Shown piece after piece: positions 22,684 through 34,780 of a stretch of DNA of 64,000 nt. Positions within the stretch are counted from its first letter, which is position 1. Every line of letters starts with the position of its first letter. The notes under the pieces were generated by a model. That model did not search any database. It was not told the DNA's origin and saw only the letters and a program-made list of their open reading frames with translations. Both the position numbers and the translations under genes were made by a program. The DNA comes from Centroberyx gerrardi (taxonomy: Eukaryota; Chordata; Actinopteri; Beryciformes; Berycidae), in assembly GCF_048128805.1 (NCBI RefSeq), contig NC_136005.1:15079760-15143759 (forward strand), written 5' to 3'.

Positions 22684-25600
22684 ATGATTTTACAGAGATT
22701 GTTTGAGTGTATGGACCTTACAGGTTGGCTGGTGTTCATCTTTGTGGCGTTACTGGTGACTGATGTGGTCAGACACTGGGCACCAAACAACTTTCCACCT
22801 GGACCCTGGGCTGTGCCTTTTCTAGGGAATGTCTTCACTGGAGTAGACTTCAAAACCATGGACAAGGTCAGATGAACAATAACACTTTGGCCTACCGAAT
22901 TTAGGTTTTTTTCTAAACAGAAACTAAACCAACATTCATTCGTTCACACAACAAATTGCAGTTCAAAGGACTGGTTTCTCACCACGTGCTAATTGGATAT
23001 CAATCAGTATTCATGTATTTTACTCAATTCAACATTAAATTTCAAGCTGTTAAATTTCAAGTGTTACAATTTACAAAAATAGCCTTTATTTCTATGCCAT
23101 CTATTATGCTGACATTTGAAGATTCAAAAATGCTCAGGTCGTCACTTATTGTCAAACATTTCCTGTTTTGTAATACAATCTTATTGATATCATGGCTCCC
23201 CATCCAGCTCGCTGAGGAGTATGGCCCAGTGTTCAGCTTGAGGAGAGGCGGTAATAGGATGGTGTTTATTTCGGGATTCAAGATGGTCAAAGAGGCCCTG
23301 GTCAACCAGCTGGATAGCTTTGCTGACCGACCCATCGTCCCTCTCTTTGATGTTGTCTTCAAAGGCCTTGGTGAGTGAATGAGTGAGTGAGTGAGCGAGT
23401 GAGTGAGTGAGATCACAACTATCTTTCTTGAATCATGCTCCTTTCTCCAGGGTAAAGCTGTTAAAACAACCTTTTTATTTTTGCTGTGTTCAAGCATAAG
23501 AGACAATCTGGTCATAGTTGATATACATCATGAGGCATCACTTTTTCTTGTTTTTTTTCCTGATCAAGACAGGTAATTGCAGGTTGTATAAAATCTATAA
23601 TAGCTGTAATGAATAAATAGGCACAACACATGTTTATATTCAGACTATATGCAACAATCCCATCTTTGCAGAGACCCCGTTTGCATTGTTAATAATAGTT
23701 TGAATAATGTACTGACAGGCATAGCTTTAAGCAACGGTTACCTATGGAAGATGCAGAGGAAGTTTGCCCACACCCACCTGCACTACTTTGGAGAAGGCAA
23801 GAAGTCGCTGGAGAAACATAGTGAACTGGAAAGCACCTTCCTTTGTGAGGCCTTCAAAGAGGAGCAAGGCAAGTAGATTATATGGACTAGTCTGCTGGTT
23901 CTGTGAATAAATGCAGAACACCAACAACACAATCCTGGCAGGCTCATATAAAAATACTGCACAGACTTGTTATAACCATGGGGTGATTTGCAGGGGATGA
24001 ATCGGGTTAGCATCCCCCTTGTTAGTACAAATTGTTGAATACATCCATCTTGTTATCTGGAGATTTTAAGGAAAATCTGTGGGAAAACAGTTCGTTTCTC
24101 CCCACACCACTGGCCTTGTTACATTTCATTAAATCACTCACTGGTGATAACTTCACCATGCACGTGCATGCACAAGGGTGTCAACAGTGTACTGCCATCA
24201 TATCTAAACATTTTCTATCATCAGTTCATAGAATTTAACTATATAAACAGGACGACCATTCAACCCCCACTACACCATCAACAGTGCTGTGGGTAATGTC
24301 ATCTGCTCTGTGGTCTTCGGACATCGCTTTGACTACAGCGATGAAAGCTTTCAAAACCTTCTGCGGTTGGACAATGAGGCTGTTCTGCTCGCTGGAACAG
24401 CTAGAGCTCAGGTGGGTAATTCAACATCCATTAACGTAGCTCAGCCGTTATTTTACGATCACAAAACGCATTGCACCATTGGCCTGCCACTGATCTGAGA
24501 GTCGTCCCTTAACCAGCTCTACGATGCCTTTCCGGGCCTGCTGAAGTACCTGCCAGGACCTCACCAGACCATCCACTCCAACTACAAGAAGATCACAGAT
24601 TTCCTGCAGGAGCAAATAAAGAAGCACCAGGAGGAGTGGAACCCAGAGGATCCCCGTGATTATGTAGACACATACCTGGCAGAGATGGAGAAGGTAAGAT
24701 ATTTCTACATTTTATATAAAGCTCCCTGGAACAAAGTTCAATTCAATTCAATGCAATGCAAATTTTATTGTCCTGTAAGGGAAATTTGGTTTGCATACAG
24801 GGTTTACAGTAAAAACACATAAACACATGCAATAAAAATGCACAATATAAAAGGAAATTGAAACACAACAAAATGCCACAACATACAGTATACTATATGG
24901 ACCTACATCAGTTGATAAAACCAGGCAAGGAGTCAATAGCTTGATAGAAAGCAATAATAAAAGCCCACTCATCAGTGCAAAATACACACTTCTTGTACAT
25001 GTAACAATACATAAAACATAAAACTCTACATCACTTCATGTGCAAAACAAGAAAACTAATTGAAGTGAGGTTCTTTTAGTGTTGAGTTTAGACACTAAAG
25101 TGGCGCCCAGAGGGCATCCACTTAAACTGTACTCTACAGGGCGATTAGGGCAGTCGAAAATAGCTTTGGCCTTCCTCACCACATGCCTTTCGAAAGATTT
25201 CAATCAGTTCTGCCTGGCTCAGAAACCCTGCTGGATATTTTCATCAGGTTCTCCAGTCTGATCTTTGGCTAATGCTTCAGCTGCCCAATCAGGCTATAAT
25301 ACCAAAGGTTAAAACAGGCTCAATAAACCTCAGATAAACAAGGTTGTTATTTTATTATGCTAAAAGAGCAAAGAGTTCATTTCTTTTCTTTTTTTTTGTC
25401 CTTATTTTGGAGAACATTTAACTCACAGAAGAATTCATCACGCCATGGCATAGTCATCAACAACATGGCCATGTCCACTTTCCCCCTCCTTCAAGAGGTT
25501 AAAATTACAGAATTGACAAAATGTCTATCTACATATTGGCTGTTGCAACCATTAGTGTATAAAATGTACAAGAGTAGGGAAAGAACAAAACCCCGGGGGA

Positions 25601-26909
25601 AGTTACAGTAATAAAATTAAATCTGTCAGAACGGAAGTCCACTATCCAGCTCACAATGCTACTATCGGAATGGCAAATTCTACATGTAAAATGTCATATT
25701 CCATCCATGATTAATGCATAAAGTAGCCGATAATAGCACAGCACAATGCATAATAACATAAAATAACTATTTTCTGCTGTCTCATTGCCAGAGGAAGGTG
25801 GATCCTCAGGCTGGCTTCAACACAGAGACTCTGATGATATGCACTCTCGACCTGATTGAGGCTGGGACAGAGTCCGCTGCTACCACTTTACGCTGGGCCC
25901 TGGTGTTCATGATGAACTACCCAGAGATACAGGGTGAGTGAAATCCTCCTCATTAACCGTATTAAGTAATTGAACTTTCCCATATAGGTTATGGGTGTTT
26001 TGGCATACCCATTTTTGTGGCATTTCAACTGTAAAACGCCCAATGAGCTGCAGTTTATGAAATCACATCGCTGTTCTGACTTGGTTTCATCACACAGAGA
26101 AGGTCCAGGCAGAGATAGACAGAGTGATTGGACAATCCCGTCAGCCCACGATGGCTGACAGACCCAGAATGCCCTACACTGACGCTGTCATCCATGAGAC
26201 TCAAAGAATGGGAAATATTGTCCCTCTGGGATTCCCCAAAATGGCCAGTAAAGACACTATGCTGGGGCGATACTTCATACCCAAGGTAAAGGACTTTTAG
26301 CAAGACTCACCGCTGGCTAAATTTCAAGCCATTAAATTAGTAAATTATTAACATACAACTGGTATCACAAGCATCTCATGTCCCTTTTTCCAGGGCACAG
26401 CTATTATGACAAACCTTTCATCTGTGCTGTTTGATAAGAATGAGTGGGAGACTCCAGATACTTTTAACCCTGAACACTTCTTGGATTCAGAGGGCCGGTT
26501 CCGCAGAAGAGAAGCCTTCTTACCATTTTCAGCAGGTCCGTCCCATTCTACTTCATTTTCAACAGTTCTCATACTATTCAGTTTACAAGAATGATTTGGG
26601 TTCACATTTAGAAATGAGAATTTCTTGCTCCCTAAGACACAGTAAGATTAATAATCATATAGTTACTGATAGCAACACATATTTAGGTTAAGAAAGTGCT
26701 AAACTTTAGCTACTGTTGACTCTTTCTCCACAGGTAAGCGTGTGTGTATAGGGGAGCACCTGGCCAGAATGGAGCTGTTCCTTTTCTTTGCCGCTCTACT
26801 CCAACGTTTCACCATCTCCCCTGTTCCTGGAGAAATGCCCAGCATGGAGGGTGTGATGGGCTTTACCCATTCCCCTGAGGAGTTCAAGATGCTAGCCCTG
26901 CCTCGGTGA
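22684..26909 (+). CDS. CYP2-family cytochrome P450, gene C (complete, 493 aa)
   Basis: Nine coding exons: 22684-22866, 23208-23370, 23719-23868, 24251-24411, 24517-24693, 25792-25933, 26098-26285, 26394-26535 and 26734-26909; 1482 nt, 493 residues. The protein starts [15 protein letters not shown] and has an anchor, [22 protein letters not shown] (C-helix), [14 protein letters not shown] (I-helix), HETQR (ExxR) and [17 protein letters not shown] with haem Cys440. It is clearly more divergent than A/B or D-G and so a separate CYP2 lineage in the cluster. Exon 3 ends AAG followed by GCAAGT, a non-canonical GC donor with otherwise perfect consensus; a GT donor in the same place is absent. The donor of exon 2 opens a GAGT microsatellite. 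Intron 5 carries retroposon-like sequence. The start was chosen at the first ATG, giving a 33-residue anchor region like its paralogs; the ATG at 22711 is an alternative. Confidence 0.95.
23371..23412 (+). repeat. GAGT microsatellite starting at the exon-2 donor of gene C
   Basis: The intron begins GTGAGTGA and continues as (GAGT)n with two interruptions for about 40 bases, so further GTGAGT donor-like hexamers recur downstream of the real donor. Confidence 0.9.
24735..25640 (-). mobile_element. Degenerate retroposon-like sequence, intron 5 of gene C
   Basis: The left end, read on the minus strand, is CAATAAAATTTGCATTGCAT, resembling LINE 3' tails in fish. Further right, minus-strand translation gives only short patches. 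The class is uncertain and no intact frame remains. Confidence 0.4.
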
Positions 26910-27237
26910 CCTTCTTGCCCTATCCAGCTCTTCTCGTGGTACAGATGTGTATCTTGACATGCCCAACATGAAATATCTGCCAGACAATATCTGCCAAATG
27001 CCACACATTTTTGAAGATTTTGAAAAAACATGAAAAATCTTCTAATCATGAATGACACGAAATGTGGCAAGTACATTAAATTGATATACCTTTTCTTAGT
27101 TTGCAAAGCACTAAGGAATTGGTCCAAAATGGCCAAGTTTTTAACCATTAATCACTTTTAAAAAATGCACAGAAAGTTAAACTGACTGTAAAATTACGAC
27201 ATCCAATTGAAATCATCTAATTCAATTCTGAATCTAA

Positions 27238-27255
27238 TACCCACAATGCCTTGCG
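27238..27255 (+). promoter_or_regulatory. ZNF143/Staf-type binding motif upstream of gene D
   Basis: TACCCACAATGCCTTGCG fits all 18 positions of the published Staf-binding-site consensus (YWCCCRNMATSCMYYRCR). The same 18-mer occurs upstream of E and F. It overlaps the likely 3' UTR of C. Confidence 0.55.
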
Positions 27256-27825
27256 GGACAGTCAGGGAACTCAATGCTTTCTTTGTCACATTGTGATAAC
27301 CTGTTCATTGCTGCTACCATCTGTATTTTTGTTTGTAGGGTTAGTTGTTTGTTTGTTTGTTTAGTTTTATGTTTGCTAGGCAAGGAACCAAATTATCAAT
27401 AAGCATGAAAACTTCTCTGAAATAGAACTATGCTACAGAAGTCCAACAAACACTATGTAAAACTTAAACTAATGTTGTAAAATGAAACCACTACCTCATC
27501 AAGAAATCAGGGAAGTGGAAATTAATTTTCTACTAGCTAGTGAAACACTTCCATATGCAATTTGAGCTGCAGAGAAATGTGAAATGGAAAAGCAATCTTC
27601 CAATGCAACTGCACTGAAAAATGGCCATATCAGGCATGCCAGGGATGTTCAGTTCAACAAGGACCTAATGAAAATACTACAGCCTTTTAACCTTTTGACA
27701 ACCTTTTGACAAGTATAAAAACTATGAAAGAAAAATGTTGAATTTGCCAGTCATTATATTGATTGTGTAAACGTGGATTAGCCTCCATTAAATGAATGAC
27801 ATCTGCAATGAAACTAAAGTGCTCT

Positions 27826-27831
27826 AATAAA
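27826..27831 (+). terminator. Candidate poly(A) signal of gene C
   Basis: AATAAA within CTCTAATAAAGCATATC, the first good signal found downstream of the stop codon of C. Confidence 0.5.
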
Positions 27832-28581
27832 GCATATCTTGTTTTTATGCAGTAATTACAGATGCTTTTTGTGTACTATGATACTTTGCACCAAAATATG
27901 TAGGCACTCCTGTAAACTTTGCACCCTTTAATGATGCTTAATGATGGGTAACTAGCTCTGCAGGCTAAGAAGACTACCACCAATGTTGTGTGTTTGAAGC
28001 CATGTCTTGATGTTTGTCACGTTACTCCCCCTCTCTTTTTCCCCCATCTCTTTTGTCACTCTCCATTTAATAGTTTATAATAAAAAAAAAAAACTTGAAA
28101 ATAATCTTGAAAAATATCCCTCATAACACATGAATGACTTTCACCATTTGAACAAAAATAGATCTGTGACAGATTACATACTATTACCCTGAGAGGTTTT
28201 TTTTCTGTTTTCTTAGAGATAGTTCGTTTTTTGTTTGTCTTGGAAACCAAAATGTTTCCATACAACTCCATACAATGGACCAGTTAAGCTCCTTTCATTC
28301 CCACGCTCCTCTCAAACTGCACTCTGCAATGTTTATTTTACACTGTTTACTTTGACATTGATTAACATCCAAACTCTGTCTCACATCACATAGTTAATGT
28401 TTTATCTTTATCTTGCATTTATACATTTCCAATCACATTTTTTCATATTGCTGTGCTGAGAATGTCGCTGCTTATGAATGATGCTCAGCATGTTGTTTAT
28501 GTTTCAGCATAATAATAATTATTTAGGTATTTAAATATCATTACTCAGTCCTGTCATATGAAGGAGATCGATGTCCAGTCC

Positions 28582-28639
28582 TGTTTATCAACGGGTAGGT
28601 AGGTGTGGTCTGTTTATCAACGGGTAGGTAGGTGTGGTC
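28582..28639 (+). promoter_or_regulatory. Perfect 29-bp tandem duplication in the gene D promoter, with FOXA-like motif
   Basis: Two identical 29-base units (28582-28610 and 28611-28639), each starting TGTTTATCAACGGG, about 230-285 bp before the ATG of D. E and F have one unit only, with a small difference (GGGATAAGTAGG). TGTTTAT fits the forkhead/FOXA core, common in liver promoters; actual binding is inference. Confidence 0.6.
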
Positions 28640-28865
28640 TGTAGTTGGTTATGTAAGGCTGTGGCATTGATTCTGAGCACCTTTGCACAGACTTTGAACT
28701 CAGAGTTAGTTTCTGATTTTTCTATTTTTTTCTATTCAATTCTGTATTATATTATCAGCTGTGAACAAGCATTTCCACCCACAGGTGCATCGACAACGAC
28801 AGCAGAAAAACAGGAAGAGCGACATTTTCCACACTGGTCAGCTGTTGGTCTGGCTCTGCTTAACC

Positions 28866-31800
28866 ATGTGGCTTTATAACATTTTGTTGGGGCTTGACCT
28901 CAAGGCGATACTGCTGTTTATTTTGTTGTTCCTCCTGATAGCCGATTTCCTCAGAAACAGGAATCCTCCAAACTATCCTCCAGGTCCGCTGGCTCTCCCG
29001 CTTGTGGGTAACTTCTTCAGTGTTGACACAAAACAGCCTCACATTTATTTTACAAAGGTAAGCTTTTTAACTAGAGAGGTTTTACCTTGGGACACTTGTA
29101 AACTATGAGACCTATTAAGGATAAAAGACTCAAAATCATAATGGAATTTCTAAATGCTTTAATTTTATAGTTTAGATTTAACTTTTCAAATTGCTGTCTC
29201 ATCTTTTCTGGTTCTCTTTTTTCAATTTTGCTATTCAGACTTTCTTTTTTACATTTACATTTTATTGTGACATTATTCCAAGAAGGCCAGTAAATAATAA
29301 CTATCATTTAGCTTAAAGTCAAGACCATTAACAGCAACAACAACTGGAACACCTCTGAAGAGTTTTGGAGATGCTGCCTTTAGCCACTACGCCCCGAAAA
29401 TGTGGAACACCCGACCTTTAAATATTAGACAGTCATTAGTGGACAGTTTTAAACAGCTCAAAACTTTTCTTTTTACTATAGCCTATAACTAGCAGTTGTC
29501 TGTTTTAAATCTTTAATTATTTTCCCTATCTAATCTTTTATTTATTAACTTTATTTATCATTCTATTTTGTATTTTGTCTTCTCTTTCTTTCCAAAAAAA
29601 TTGTTTTAAATGCTATATTATTAATAGCAATTAATTAATAATAATTGCTATTTTATTTTCTTCCCCTTCCTTGTGCATGTGTGTGTTTTTAAACTTGCTG
29701 CTGAATTGTAAAGCACTTTGAGCTGCATTCTGTGCATGAAAGGTACTATATAAATAAAGTTCATCCATTAATTAATTCATTTAAACTGATTGGATAATAA
29801 GCAGCAAATGACAGGATAATTTGAATGAAGTAGAACCAAAGAGATGTAGCCTTAACTGATTAGGTGGGAAGAGGTGGAGAAGGGGTAGAGGGAATGGATT
29901 TGAGTGAAGTATAGTCTTCCTGCCTGAACTTATGCTTAAGTTTCATTTAACTATTATTAAATTGTTCAGGTGCTTTAGGAGATATGAGGATGTATTCAAC
30001 CTTTTGATATTCTTTATGCATTTTTAAAGGTATTTCACATTTATTCTTAATTTTTGTCCCATAGAAACAAATGGCGAATACTGACATTGGGTGGTCAAAT
30101 TGTAACACAAAGGGAAAAAAAATAACTTCTGAGCTAAACTCTAACTTTTCATGCTGAAGCAAGCACACTTCCAGCTGCTAGCCCATACATTTTCTTCAGG
30201 AAATGTTTGTTTTTTGTCATACAATGCAGTAATGTTTGCTGGTTCACCTGTTGGCTCTTCTCTGGTTTAATGTCCACAGCTCGCCGATGTCTATGGAAAT
30301 GTGTTCAGCGTCCGTCTCGGCAGGGATAAGATGGTGTTTCTGTCTGGGTACAAGATGGTGAAGGAAGCCATAGTGACACAGGCTGAGAACTTTGTGGATC
30401 GACCATACAGTTCAATAGCTGATAGGGTTTGCTTAGAATCCACAGGTGAAAATCTCTCTCCCTCCCTACCTCTCCCTCTCTCATGCAGTACAGGATTGAG
30501 TTCCCCTAAGCATTATACTGTGTATTACTTCTCCAGGCATGCCCACAGCTGGTCTGTTCGCAAGCAATGGTGAAACATGGAAGAGACAGCGGCGTTTTGC
30601 CTTGTCTACCTTACGTAGCTTCGGCCTGGGCAAAAGCCTCATGGAACAGTGTATCTGTAAGGAGAGTCGCTACCTACAAGAAGAGATGGAGAAGGAGAAA
30701 GGTAAGAGGTAGTAGTTGTTCGGAAGTTATAATTCAATAGATATGATCGCATCAAATAATGGACTCCTTTCCTCCAGGTGAACCTTTCAACCCAGCAGGC
30801 CTCTTCAACAATGCTGTGTCCAACATAATTTGCCAGTTGGTGATGGGGAGACGGTTTGACTACAACGACCACAACTTCCAGATCATGCTACAGTATCTGT
30901 CTGAAGCCATGCTGCTGCAGGGCTCCGTATGGGGTCTAGTAAGAGAACAATATCCTTTCAATTCAGATTTTTTTTCTTTAGTAGGAAGGGTAGGAGGCTA
31001 ATAAAAGAGGTGCAGCTCTGGTGGGAGCCAATCCTCAGGGGGCCATGTGGTCTCAGAGGCAGAGTATGAGTCGCTACACTGTCCCTGGACACAGATTTAT
31101 TGCCGAAGGTAAAATCAAATGTCATAAATGAAACCAACCTCACTGACTGCTTTCTTCCAAAAGATGTATGAGGCATTCCCTGCAGTGATGAAGCACTTGC
31201 CAGGTCCTCACAACAAAATCTTTACCGACTTAAAGCACTTGGAAGACTTTCTTAGTCAGGAGATAAAGAGACACAAGCAGGACCTGGACCCCAGCAATCC
31301 CCGGGACTACATTGATGCTTTCCTCATGGAAATGGAGAATGTATGTGACCAACTACACTGCACACATGCTGTACAATCGTTGCCCTTTCTGTCTCTTCAA
31401 TTCTCTACTGTATACCTTTTCTCCATTTCTGAAAAGCACAAAGAAGAGTCTGATCTGGGCTTCAATGAGGCCAACCTGGCTCTGTGCTCTCTCGATCTGT
31501 TCCTGGCTGGAACTGAGACCACCTCCACCACTTTGCAGTGGGCCTTGGTTTTCCTCATCAAGCACCCCGATATCCAGAGTAGGTGAAATCCTAAACCCTG
31601 AGCTCACTGTGAAATTGTAAACAAATAATATTTTATAGGATGAGGGTCCGTAGCCTTTGCTTGTTTGGTTTTCTAAAACTTGAATCCTTGAAGTAGTGAG
31701 GTGTTTTAACCTACACATTTTTTTTCCCCCAAAGGACCTCTGAAGGGGTGCTCCACCCAGGAAACTAGCAATAGCCAAAGCTAATAGAAAAAGGGGGAAA

Positions 31801-33622
31801 AAGGTTCAGGACAGCAACTTGAACCCTTTAATCACCCTTATTGGACCACATGTTTCAGATTAATCTACTTCGTCAGCTCATAATACATGAATGAAAGACC
31901 ATGCACATTCAAACGAGATTTACGGATGTAACTTCGGTTCTATGAATTCTGGATGAGAGCCAGAGGCAGTGCTTCACACTGGATGCTATCCCTCTCGCGC
32001 ATGTGCAGATCAAGTGTTATTACCAACAAGGTCATGTGTGACCCTTAATGACGTGGGCCAGCAATGCCCTCCCCCTATATAAGCCCCCATCATCCTGAGG
32101 CATGTCCCTACAGAATCTTCTCACCAAGATTCTGAGTTCCGAGATAAAACACCAACATAAGGTGGGACATCGAGTTGCCGATGTGGCCCATACAAGCTGC
32201 AATATTATACCATCTCGTGAAGACATCATCTGTACTTGGGCACTGGGGCCAGGAAAAAGCATAAAGAAGAGTCTGATCTGGGTTTCAATGAGCCATGGCC
32301 TTAGGACCTCCTCTGGAGTGACAATAAAAGAGGCAACTGGTGGCTCCACAGCCAGCATATGGTCCAGCCAATAGATGCCTGCCTGCATGGAGGTTAGGGC
32401 CTACCATCAGAGTTATGGTGGGAGAGGGACTAGGGGTCTGGCCAGCACCAATGGAGCTCCTCAATAGAGAAGTAGGCACCATGAAAGCGGCAGCTTGTGG
32501 GGCTCGCCTGAGAAAAGCGCTTGTAGAGGCTGATATCACATCGGATATCATCCTCGGAACCGTGCTCAGTTCCACGGGAGTAGGCTCAGATGTGTGGGAA
32601 GCGGACTGTGCCTGCTCCTGTCAGCTCCTGCTGACGATCCTCTTAGGCAGAGGATCGTCAGCTGTGCTCACCACTGGTCTATCCGGTTGTAGATTTATCA
32701 GCAACTCCTTAATGTGCACGGCCTTTCATTTATGTATTGTGCCCTGACAAAGAGGCTTGCTCTGAAACGCTTTGGCCTATAAAGGGGATAGAGCAGCTGA
32801 AGGGATCAAATTGCCATCCTGAACCTTTTTTTCGCAATTGCTATTAGGTTAAATCTGTCTATTTCACTACTTAGAGAAAGTCCAGGCAGAGATAGACAGA
32901 GTGATTGGACAGACCCGCCAGCCCGCTATGGCCGACAGACCCAACATGCCCTACACTGATGCTGTCATCCATGAGATCCAGAGGATGGGAAACATTGTTC
33001 CTCTCAACGCACTCAGGATGGCCGCCAAGGACACAACACTGGGGGGTTACTTCATACCCAAGGTGCATCTACTCAGACTTCAGTCATTCAAGTCTAAACT
33101 GGCTTGGTTTTGCTCATGTTTCTTGGAAAAAATGTGGATTAAGTCAGCCAATGTTGTTGTTGCAGCATTGCTTGGTGTTAACCTCTGGGTCATGTTTAGG
33201 GTACGTCCTTAATGCCCAACCTGACCTCTGTGCTGTTTGACAAGAATGAATGGGAGACTCCAGACACCTTCAACCCTGCACACTTCCTGGATGCTGAGGG
33301 CAAGTTTGTGAGGAGAGAAGCGTTCTTGCCTTTCTCTGCAGGTAAACTAACTTATCCCTAATTGTTAACCTGTTCTGATAAATCTGGAATGTTATGTGAT
33401 CCTGAGCTTATATCCCTACATGTGTATCTGTGTGTGTATTCTTCAGGGAAACGTGTGTGTCTAGGAGAAGGCCTAGCCAAGATGGAGCTGTTCCTGTTTT
33501 TCGTCAGTTTATTCCAGAAGTTCTCTTTCTCCACTCTGGATGGAGTAGAGTTGAGTACAGAAGGGATCGTTGGAATTACACGTACACCTTATCCCTTCAA
33601 GGTCTATGCCAAGGCTCGCTGA
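28866..33622 (+). CDS. CYP2-family cytochrome P450, gene D (complete, 498 aa)
   Basis: Nine coding exons: 28866-29057, 30280-30445, 30549-30701, 30778-30938, 31164-31340, 31437-31578, 32875-33062, 33200-33341 and 33447-33622; 1497 nt, 498 residues. It starts [15 protein letters not shown], with an anchor, [40 protein letters not shown] and [17 protein letters not shown] with haem Cys445. Known roles of the closest families (CYP2J, and fish CYP2N and CYP2P) suggest fatty-acid epoxidation or hydroxylation; the exact subfamily is not decided here. The acceptors of exons 5 (CCAAAAG) and 6 (CTGAAAAG) have lost the pyrimidine-rich end seen in E and F (CCTGTAG, TCAATAG), and exon 5 begins with Met instead of Leu. 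Intron 1 has an L2-like tail and intron 6 a rearranged fold-back element, neither matched in the sister genes. The frame is open throughout. Confidence 0.94.
29345..29790 (+). mobile_element. L2-like LINE 3' end, intron 1 of gene D
   Basis: Contains a coding tail resembling [20 protein letters not shown] and [12 protein letters not shown], then the typical 3' end TGTAAAGCACTTTGAGCTGC and CTATATAAATAAAG. It is absent from intron 1 of E and F. Confidence 0.85.
31801..32828. mobile_element. Fold-back element with a replaced centre, intron 6 of gene D
   Basis: The arms start AGGTTCAGGACAGCAACTTG at 31802 and end with its near-complement at 32828, as in E (39406-39750) and F (45101-45820), so the element predates the D/E/F duplications. 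In D the middle (about 31913-32690) is foreign: it has a CCCCCTATATAAGCCCCC stretch at 32070-32090, unidentified repeat-like sequence and a copy of the start of exon 6. No gene is supported. Confidence 0.65.
32252..32292 (+). pseudogene. Duplicated fragment of CYP2 exon 6 within intron 6 of gene D
   Basis: The 33 bases from 32260 match the first 33 bases of exon 6 of D (31437-31469) at 31 positions, and a GAAAAAG like the exon acceptor precedes them. The match stops abruptly after the Asn-Glu codons. Too short to work as an exon. Confidence 0.7.
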
Positions 33623-33844
33623 CCATGCAAAATCTCACTGAACCCTTTTCATCTAATCAATAATCTAACCAATGATCTGTAACAGAAAACAACTTATGTG
33701 GCAAAACCACCACATAACTACAGTTTGTAATTATGATCCAGGAAAGAGGTTCAACTCTTGCTGAAATTACAAAAATATTTCTTTACTAGCTCATCTTTTA
33801 TCACATCTTTGGCCAATAATTACATAGCAAGTGTATTGTGTTTT

Positions 33845-33960
33845 GTATCTCTTTGTTTTTTATTAGGATCCCCATTCGCTGCCAATTTAATGACAGCTAG
33901 TTTTCCCTTCCTGGGGTCCTCACAAGGAAGCAATACAATAACCTACAAATAATCAATGAT
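33845..33960 (-). mobile_element. LINE 3' tail downstream of gene D
   Basis: The plus strand reads TTTTTATTAGGATCCCCATT followed by a CTGCCAATTTAATGACAGC region, the reverse of a 3' UTR end common in fish LINEs (GGGGATCCTAATAAA). A matching copy lies downstream of E. Confidence 0.55.
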
Positions 33961-34379
33961 AAGATAAGAGAATGCTTAAAATAACAATCGTAATGGAAAA
34001 GGGTAAAGTATCATTATTAATGCAAGATTTTACATACATACATAGATTTAAAAAAAATTACAATCAAGCTTTATTGATCGACCACCAAACATCTATATTA
34101 TACTATACTGACGTTTTCTTATCCACACAAGCTGTGGCAATGTTCCCATGATCAACAAAATAAAACCAAATTTTACAAATGCATTTCCCAATTACAATAC
34201 CAAATATTATGGGTAATAAAAATATGTCTACTGAGGTCTCTCAGAACAAAGAGGTTAAAACTAATGTTAGGACAGAGATCTATGTCACTTATAAAGTCAA
34301 CTGACCTGCACTTTACACATAATAAGAATCATCAGAGATTTTGGAGATATTCATGAACAGTGATGGCTTTTCTTTCAAA

Positions 34380-34780
34380 AATCTGCATAATCTTTTGGTA
34401 GCTATAATGGAAGAAATAAAAAAGGAGAGGTGAACAGAAAATGTGCATACTAGTGGTCAGTTAAATGCTACATGGACATAACCGCAGGATCAAGCTACTT
34501 CTCCACTGACAGAAGCTTCTCTTCATCTTTGAGAAGATTTGGGCTTACAAGGCAGCTTCATGTTTTGTAAGGGAAGAGGAGCTGCATTTTGAGGGGTGTT
34601 AGGCACAGGAGATGGGAGGTGGCTGAAAGCTTTTGTTTTTTCCTCTTTTTTTGTTATGTGTATGTTTTGGTCTGTTTTCAGCTTATTCCTTCTTGCTGTA
34701 TTTGTATTTTCTGTACTCTGTGCTCTTATTTGGTTAATAAAGGGATGTTTCAACTCTCTCTCTCTTGTACTAAGCCACAT
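34380..34780 (+). other. Conserved downstream block ending in a poly(A) signal, copy after D
   Basis: Includes AAAGCTTTTGTTTTTTCCTC and TTGGTTAATAAAGGGATG, with AATAAA at 34736-34741 and a GT-rich stretch after it. Copies follow E (about 41260-41660, signal 41611-41616) and F (about 47870-48215, signal 48183-48188). It may be the end of a 1.1-kb 3' UTR of D and E. The small ORFs in it are not convincing. Confidence 0.5.

Larger units (their letters stand above)
26910..28865. other. Spacer between genes C and D
   Basis: Holds the 3' UTR of C (AATAAA at 27826-27831, 917 bases past the stop) and the 5' flank of D. From about 27235 it is homologous to the 5' flanks of E (from 34850) and F (from 41725), including a ZNF143/Staf-type motif. 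No gene seen. Confidence 0.6.

Noticed and set aside
28582-28639. CRISPR-like or phage-type direct repeats
   Set aside because: Only two adjacent copies without spacers in a vertebrate promoter; an ordinary tandem duplication.
32340-32747. 135-codon plus-strand ORF and an overlapping 96-codon minus-strand ORF in intron 6 of gene D
   Set aside because: They lie in foreign repeat-like DNA within an intron, have no recognised domain, and are absent from the same intron of E and F.
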